Origin: Minisyncoccota bacterium
Lineage (GTDB): Bacteria > Patescibacteriota > Minisyncoccia > Minisyncoccales > GCA-002788555
DNA length: 17,331 bases
Reading direction: 5' to 3'
NCBI GenBank assembly: GCA_028697615.1
Contig: JAQVET010000007.1
Location: 1-17,331 of the forward strand
Both the position numbers and the translations under genes were made by a program. Positions 13,847 to 17,331 of the stretch are shown here, one piece after another (the stretch's first letter is position 1; each line of letters starts with the position of its first letter). The notes beneath the pieces were generated by a model, which was not told the DNA's origin, searched no databases, and saw only the letters and a list, made by a program, of their open reading frames with translations.

Positions 13847-14359
13847 ATGCCAGAGACAAAAAAAACAAATAATAAAACTACAGTTAAAGAGGTATCAAAA
13901 GAAAAAAAAGAGAAAGAAAAAACTCTTAAACCTCCAATTAAAAAATCCTCAAAAAAATCTATTGAAAGAGAATACATTGAATCGAAAGGTGGAAGAAAAA
14001 CAGCACGATCAAGAGTAAGAATTTGGCCAAAGATTCATACGAATGAAATCATTATTAATGATAAAAAATTAGAGGAATATTTTACAAGTTTTGAAAATCA
14101 ATTAAAGGTTAAAAAACCACTTGATCTTACGGGGCAGTTGGGTAAATTTAAAATTACAGTTAATGTTCATGGTGGAGGCAAAAAGTCGCAAGCCGAAGCT
14201 GTGTCTCTTGGTATTTCGCGTTGCCTTCTTGAAATAAATCAAGATTTTCGTGTGCTCCTTGCTTCTCATAAGCTTTTGACCCGAGATCCTCGTCAAAAAG
14301 AAAGAAAGAAATTTGGGTTAAAAAAAGCAAGAAAAGCCCCTCAATGGCAAAAACGATAA
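13847..14359 (+). CDS. rpsI: Small ribosomal subunit protein uS9 with long basic N-terminal extension
   Basis: uS9 has a C-terminal tail that reaches P-site tRNA. The conserved core starts near residue 45 (Y-I-E-S-K-G-G-R-K-T-A-R-S-R-V-R) and contains V-N-V-H-G-G-G-K-K-S-Q-A-E-A-V-S-L-G-I-S-R, L-L-T-R-D-P-R-Q-K-E-R-K-K-F-G-L-K-K-A-R-K-A-P, with the tail ending Q-W-Q-K-R (the usual end is QFSKR). At 170 residues it is about 40 longer than typical; the excess is a Lys/Thr/Glu-rich, probably disordered N-terminus. It is the last ribosomal gene of the run. Confidence 0.96.
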   Translation: MPETKKTNNKTTVKEVSKEKKEKEKTLKPPIKKSSKKSIEREYIESKGGRKTARSRVRIWPKIHTNEIIINDKKLEEYFTSFENQLKVKKPLDLTGQLGKFKITVNVHGGGKKSQAEAVSLGISRCLLEINQDFRVLLASHKLLTRDPRQKERKKFGLKKARKAPQWQKR

Positions 14360-14407
14360 AAAACAAAAAATTATTTTAATTAAAAGGTTTAGTTTTAAAA
14401 TTATTTT

Positions 14408-14725
14408 ATGACAGACCAAATTTCATCAGAAGGTTTTAAGAGAGAACTTACAAGATTAGAAGGCGAAGTAAAAGGTATTGATTGGGAATTAAAAAAGAAA
14501 GAGGAAGAAAAAGGTAAAATTCAAGATATTACCAAAAGAAAAATTGAGCAAATTGATAAAGAAATTATAAAACTCCAAAGACAAATTAAGGATCTAGAAA
14601 GTAGTAAAACAAAACTGACAGAAGATTTAAATGTAAGATTATCAATACTCGATCGAGATATTAATCAGCTTCAAAAAGAAAAGCAAGAGCTTTTTAGGGA
14701 GATTGCTAATATTAAACGAAGATAA
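14408..14725 (+). CDS. Small coiled-coil protein of unknown function
   Basis: I do not recognise a family. The 105-residue product is almost entirely charged and polar, with leucine/isoleucine at heptad-like spacing from about residue 15 to 100 (for example I-D-K-E-I-I-K-L-Q-R-Q-I-K-D-L), predicting one long coiled coil. There is no signal peptide, membrane segment, cysteine or proline. It begins 48 bases after rpsI and lies ahead of alaS on the same strand, so it may be the last gene of the ribosomal transcript. Base composition matches its neighbours. Cytoplasmic dimerisation is the only inference I would make. Confidence 0.7.
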   Translation: MTDQISSEGFKRELTRLEGEVKGIDWELKKKEEEKGKIQDITKRKIEQIDKEIIKLQRQIKDLESSKTKLTEDLNVRLSILDRDINQLQKEKQELFREIANIKRR

Positions 14726-14782
14726 TTTTTCACCTTTTTTATAATTTGAAGTTTTAAATTGTTTTTTTAAATACTTTTTAAA

Positions 14783-16609
14783 ATGTTTTTTTCAATAAGG
14801 GTTATTAAAAATCTCTTTTTAGATTTTTTCAAAAATAAAAATCATAAAGTTATTCCATCTTCTTCATTAATACCTTCTGATGGAACCTCTCTTTTTACTA
14901 CAGCGGGTGTTCAACAATTTATACCTTTTATTCTTTCTCCAGAAGAACCTCCATTTTTACGTGCCTGTTCATCGCAAATTTGTTTTCGAAGTGATGATAT
15001 TGAAGAGATAGGAGATAATTTCCATTTAACATTTTTTGAAATGCTTGGTAATTGGAGTTTTGGCGATTATTTTAAAAAAGAAGCAATTTCTTTTGCTTTT
15101 GAATTTTTAACAAAAGTTCTCCAAATACCACAAGAAAAATTATGGATCACTTATTTTAAAGGAGAGAAAGGTATTCCAGAAGATAGAGAGACATTAAAAA
15201 TTTGGCAAAATTTAGGAATTCCTCAAAATAAAATTTTACCATTTGGAGCAAAAGATAATTTTTGGGGGCCCATTGGCAAAGAGGGTCCATGTGGTCCATC
15301 AACTGAAATTCATTTTGAAATTAATCCTACGCATTGCAATTTAGGAAAAGAATGTTTGCCCAATTGCAGTTGTGGGAGATTTGTTGAAATTTGGAATTTG
15401 GTTTTTATGCAATATAACAAAAAAAATGATGGGCATAAATTTCAATATCTTCCGCTTCCTCGCAGGGTAGTGGATACAGGAATGGGGCTTGAAAGAATTG
15501 CTACTGCAATTCAGGGTAAAACTTGTGTCTTTGAAACAGATTTATTTTTTCAAATTATAAATGAAATAGAAAGACTCACTCAAAAAAAATATAGTGAAGA
15601 TAAAATCTCTTTTCGAATTTTAGCCGATCATATAAGATCAATTGTTTTTTTACTTGCTGAGGGAATATTCCCTTCTAATGTTGAGCAAGGATATGTGCTT
15701 CGTCGTCTTTTAAGGAGATCTATGCGCTTTGAAAAAAAACTTCAAGGAGAATCATCTTTTGATTTATTGATTCCATTAGCAAATAAGGTTATTGAAATTT
15801 ATCTGCCAGATTTTCCAATGCTTTCTTCAAAACAAGAATTTATTTTAACTCAAATTCAAAAAGAAGAAGAAAAATTTGAAAATTCTTTAAATGATGGTTT
15901 AAAATATTTAAATAAACTTTTAAATAAAAAGAAAGAAAAATTTATCTCTGGAAGCGAAGCATTTTCTATTTATCAAACATATGGTCTGCCTTTCGAAGTT
16001 ATTGAAGATTTTGCCAAAGAAAATAATTTTACGGTTTCAAGAGATGGTTTTGAGGAAGAATTTAGAAAACACCAGGAAATTTCAAGAAGGGGAGCAGAAA
16101 AAAAATTTGGAGGCCATGGACTGGATAGAATTGAAAATCAAAAATCCCAGCAAGAAAAAATTAAAATTACAAAACTTCATACAGCAACCCATCTTTTGCA
16201 TAGCGCTTTAAGAAAAATTTTAGGAGAAGAAGTAAGGCAGATGGGTTCTGATATTAATGAAGAGAGATTGCGTTTTGATTTTTCTTTTAAAAGGAAATTA
16301 ACACAAGATGAAATTCAAAAGATAGAAGATTTGGTTAATCAAAAAATAAAAGAAAATCTTAAAATTAAAAAAGAAAAGATGTTTTTAGAAGATGCTTTAA
16401 AAAGTGGCGCTTTAGCATTTTTTAAAGAAAGATATCCCCGTGAGGTTTATGTTTATTCAATCTATAATCCAAAAACAAAAGAAGTTTTTTCAAAAGAAGT
16501 TTGTAATGGCCCACATATGGAGAGCACAGGAGATCTTGGAATTTTTAAAATTAAAAAAGAAGAAGCTGTTGGCGCTGGAATTAGGAGAATAAGGGCGATT
16601 CTTGAATAA
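14783..16609 (+). CDS. alaS: Alanyl-tRNA synthetase, minimal form
   Basis: AlaRS charges tRNA-Ala. At 608 residues it is far below the usual 870-880. The class II catalytic core is complete: L-F-T-T-A-G-V-Q-Q-F (37-46), FFEMLGNWSFGDYF (84-97) and motif 3 GMGLERI (233-239). A four-cysteine cluster (C185, C191, C195, C197) interrupts the core. The tRNA-recognition region follows (A-D-H-I-R-S at 281-286, Y-V-L-R-R-L-L-R-R at 304-312). The editing zinc site is kept, H466-T-A-T-H470 and C574-N-G-P-H578. The roughly 100-residue beta-barrel normally between the recognition and editing parts is nearly gone, and the protein ends at R-R-I-R-A-I-L-E with no C-Ala domain. The stop is TAA with uppP close behind, so this is not a truncation artefact. 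Confidence 0.96.
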   Translation: MFFSIRVIKNLFLDFFKNKNHKVIPSSSLIPSDGTSLFTTAGVQQFIPFILSPEEPPFLRACSSQICFRSDDIEEIGDNFHLTFFEMLGNWSFGDYFKKEAISFAFEFLTKVLQIPQEKLWITYFKGEKGIPEDRETLKIWQNLGIPQNKILPFGAKDNFWGPIGKEGPCGPSTEIHFEINPTHCNLGKECLPNCSCGRFVEIWNLVFMQYNKKNDGHKFQYLPLPRRVVDTGMGLERIATAIQGKTCVFETDLFFQIINEIERLTQKKYSEDKISFRILADHIRSIVFLLAEGIFPSNVEQGYVLRRLLRRSMRFEKKLQGESSFDLLIPLANKVIEIYLPDFPMLSSKQEFILTQIQKEEEKFENSLNDGLKYLNKLLNKKKEKFISGSEAFSIYQTYGLPFEVIEDFAKENNFTVSRDGFEEEFRKHQEISRRGAEKKFGGHGLDRIENQKSQQEKIKITKLHTATHLLHSALRKILGEEVRQMGSDINEERLRFDFSFKRKLTQDEIQKIEDLVNQKIKENLKIKKEKMFLEDALKSGALAFFKERYPREVYVYSIYNPKTKEVFSKEVCNGPHMESTGDLGIFKIKKEEAVGAGIRRIRAILE

Positions 16610-16621
16610 TTTTTTAAATCT

Positions 16622-17331
16622 ATGTCTATAGGAGAATCTATTTTTTTGGGAGCAGTGCAGGGAATTAGTGAGTTTTTACCCATTTCTTCCTCTGGGCACT
16701 TGGTTTTATTTCAAAATATTTTAGGTATTAAAACTCCTGAAATTTTTTTTGATACAATGCTTCATTTAGGGACATTTTTTGCAATTATATTATTTTTCTT
16801 TAATGATATTAAATTTTTTTTAAAAGATTTATTAAAAGAGATTAAAGAAAAAAAGAAGGGAGAAAATATTAATTTTCTTTTGTGTTTAATTATTGGGTCA
16901 CTGCCCATTATTATTGTAGGATTATTACTTCAAGATAAAATTGATGTAATTTTTAGTTCTTTGAAAATTATTGGTTTTTCTTTTCTTTTTACATCTTTAA
17001 TTTTATTTTTAACCTATTTTTTTCAAAAACAGAAAAAAAGCAGTAATCTTAATTTCAAAAATTCATTTTTTATCGGCATTTTTCAAGCTATTGCAATTCT
17101 TCCTGGTGTTTCACGTTCTGGGGCTACAATTTCTGCAAGTATTTTTTCACATATTGATAAAGAAAAGGCATTTCAATTTTCTTTTTATTTGGGCGCTATT
17201 GCTATTTTGGGCGCAGCAATTCTTCAGATTCCCGAAATTCAAAATTTAAACCAAAATCAAGTTATTATAAATTTGATTGGGTTTTTAATTTCTTTTTTGA
17301 CTGGATACTTTGCTTTGGTTTTACTTAAAAA
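16622..17331 (+). CDS. uppP: Undecaprenyl-diphosphatase UppP/BacA (3' end outside window)
   Basis: UppP dephosphorylates undecaprenyl diphosphate at the membrane to recycle the lipid carrier for peptidoglycan and other wall polymers. The frame starts with ATG at 16622, 12 bases after alaS, and is open to the window end (236 codons), so only the last part is missing. Both signature motifs are present: E17-F-L-P-I-S-S-S-G-H26, and P161-G-V-S-R-S-G-A-T-I-S-A-S with the catalytic-site arginine R165. Several hydrophobic helices between them fit a polytopic membrane protein. With mltG it forms the envelope content of this window. Confidence 0.95.
   Translation, partial: MSIGESIFLGAVQGISEFLPISSSGHLVLFQNILGIKTPEIFFDTMLHLGTFFAIILFFFNDIKFFLKDLLKEIKEKKKGENINFLLCLIIGSLPIIIVGLLLQDKIDVIFSSLKIIGFSFLFTSLILFLTYFFQKQKKSSNLNFKNSFFIGIFQAIAILPGVSRSGATISASIFSHIDKEKAFQFSFYLGAIAILGAAILQIPEIQNLNQNQVIINLIGFLISFLTGYFALVLLK

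Noticed and set aside
1..17331. Search for CRISPR, insertion sequences, prophage or defence modules
   Set aside because: No direct-repeat arrays, transposase-like proteins, terminal inverted repeats or defence domains were found on either strand.

Overview
The window is AT-rich (roughly 30% GC by eye), gene-dense and purely housekeeping in content. Small proteins, abbreviated enzymes (an alanyl-tRNA synthetase of only 608 residues, an RNA polymerase alpha subunit with no C-terminal domain), a secreted protein ending in DxDxDG calcium loops, tRNA genes without encoded CCA and no Shine-Dalgarno motif at any start point to a reduced-genome bacterium. The best guess is Candidate Phyla Radiation / Patescibacteria, possibly Parcubacteria-like; this is inference, as there is no 16S rRNA here. 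UGA is read as stop (499-501), so the code is standard. I see no mobile element, CRISPR array, phage gene or defence system.

Layout. 1-3322 (+): end of a metallophosphoesterase, then mltG (4-bp overlap), then a 591-residue exported or anchored protein with two calcium loops; this is an envelope cluster. 3412-4074 (+): a DJ-1/PfpI domain behind a membrane anchor. 4075-5214 (+): a consensus promoter, an L10-type leader RNA with a built-in terminator, rplJ and rplL, closed by a 16-bp-stem terminator that also serves the convergent glnA. 5304-8498 (-): two transcripts that each begin with a tRNA-Val: tRNA-Val(UAC)-yqeY-tRNA-Phe-tRNA-Gly-glnA and tRNA-Val(GAC)-rplS-tRNA-Leu. Each protein gene there follows a tRNA, so tRNA processing probably sets its mRNA 5' end. 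A small plus-strand glutaredoxin gene with its own terminator lies between them. 8617-14725 (+): rny with its own promoter, then infA-rpmJ-rpsM-rpsK-rpsD-rpoA-rplQ-rplM-rpsI from a promoter whose predicted start point is almost on the infA start codon, then a small coiled-coil protein. 14783-17331 (+): minimal alaS and the beginning of uppP, which runs off the window.

Function. The genes serve ribosome and RNA polymerase synthesis, translation initiation, tRNA supply, RNA turnover (RNase Y), peptidoglycan assembly (MltG, UppP) and glutamine synthesis. No new multi-gene system is evident. The unusual material lies in architecture and regulation: RpoA without its CTD alongside near-consensus TTGACA promoters, SD-less initiation, a stop codon located inside a tRNA gene, tRNA-headed operons, and an L10 leader whose main stem competes with a terminator.
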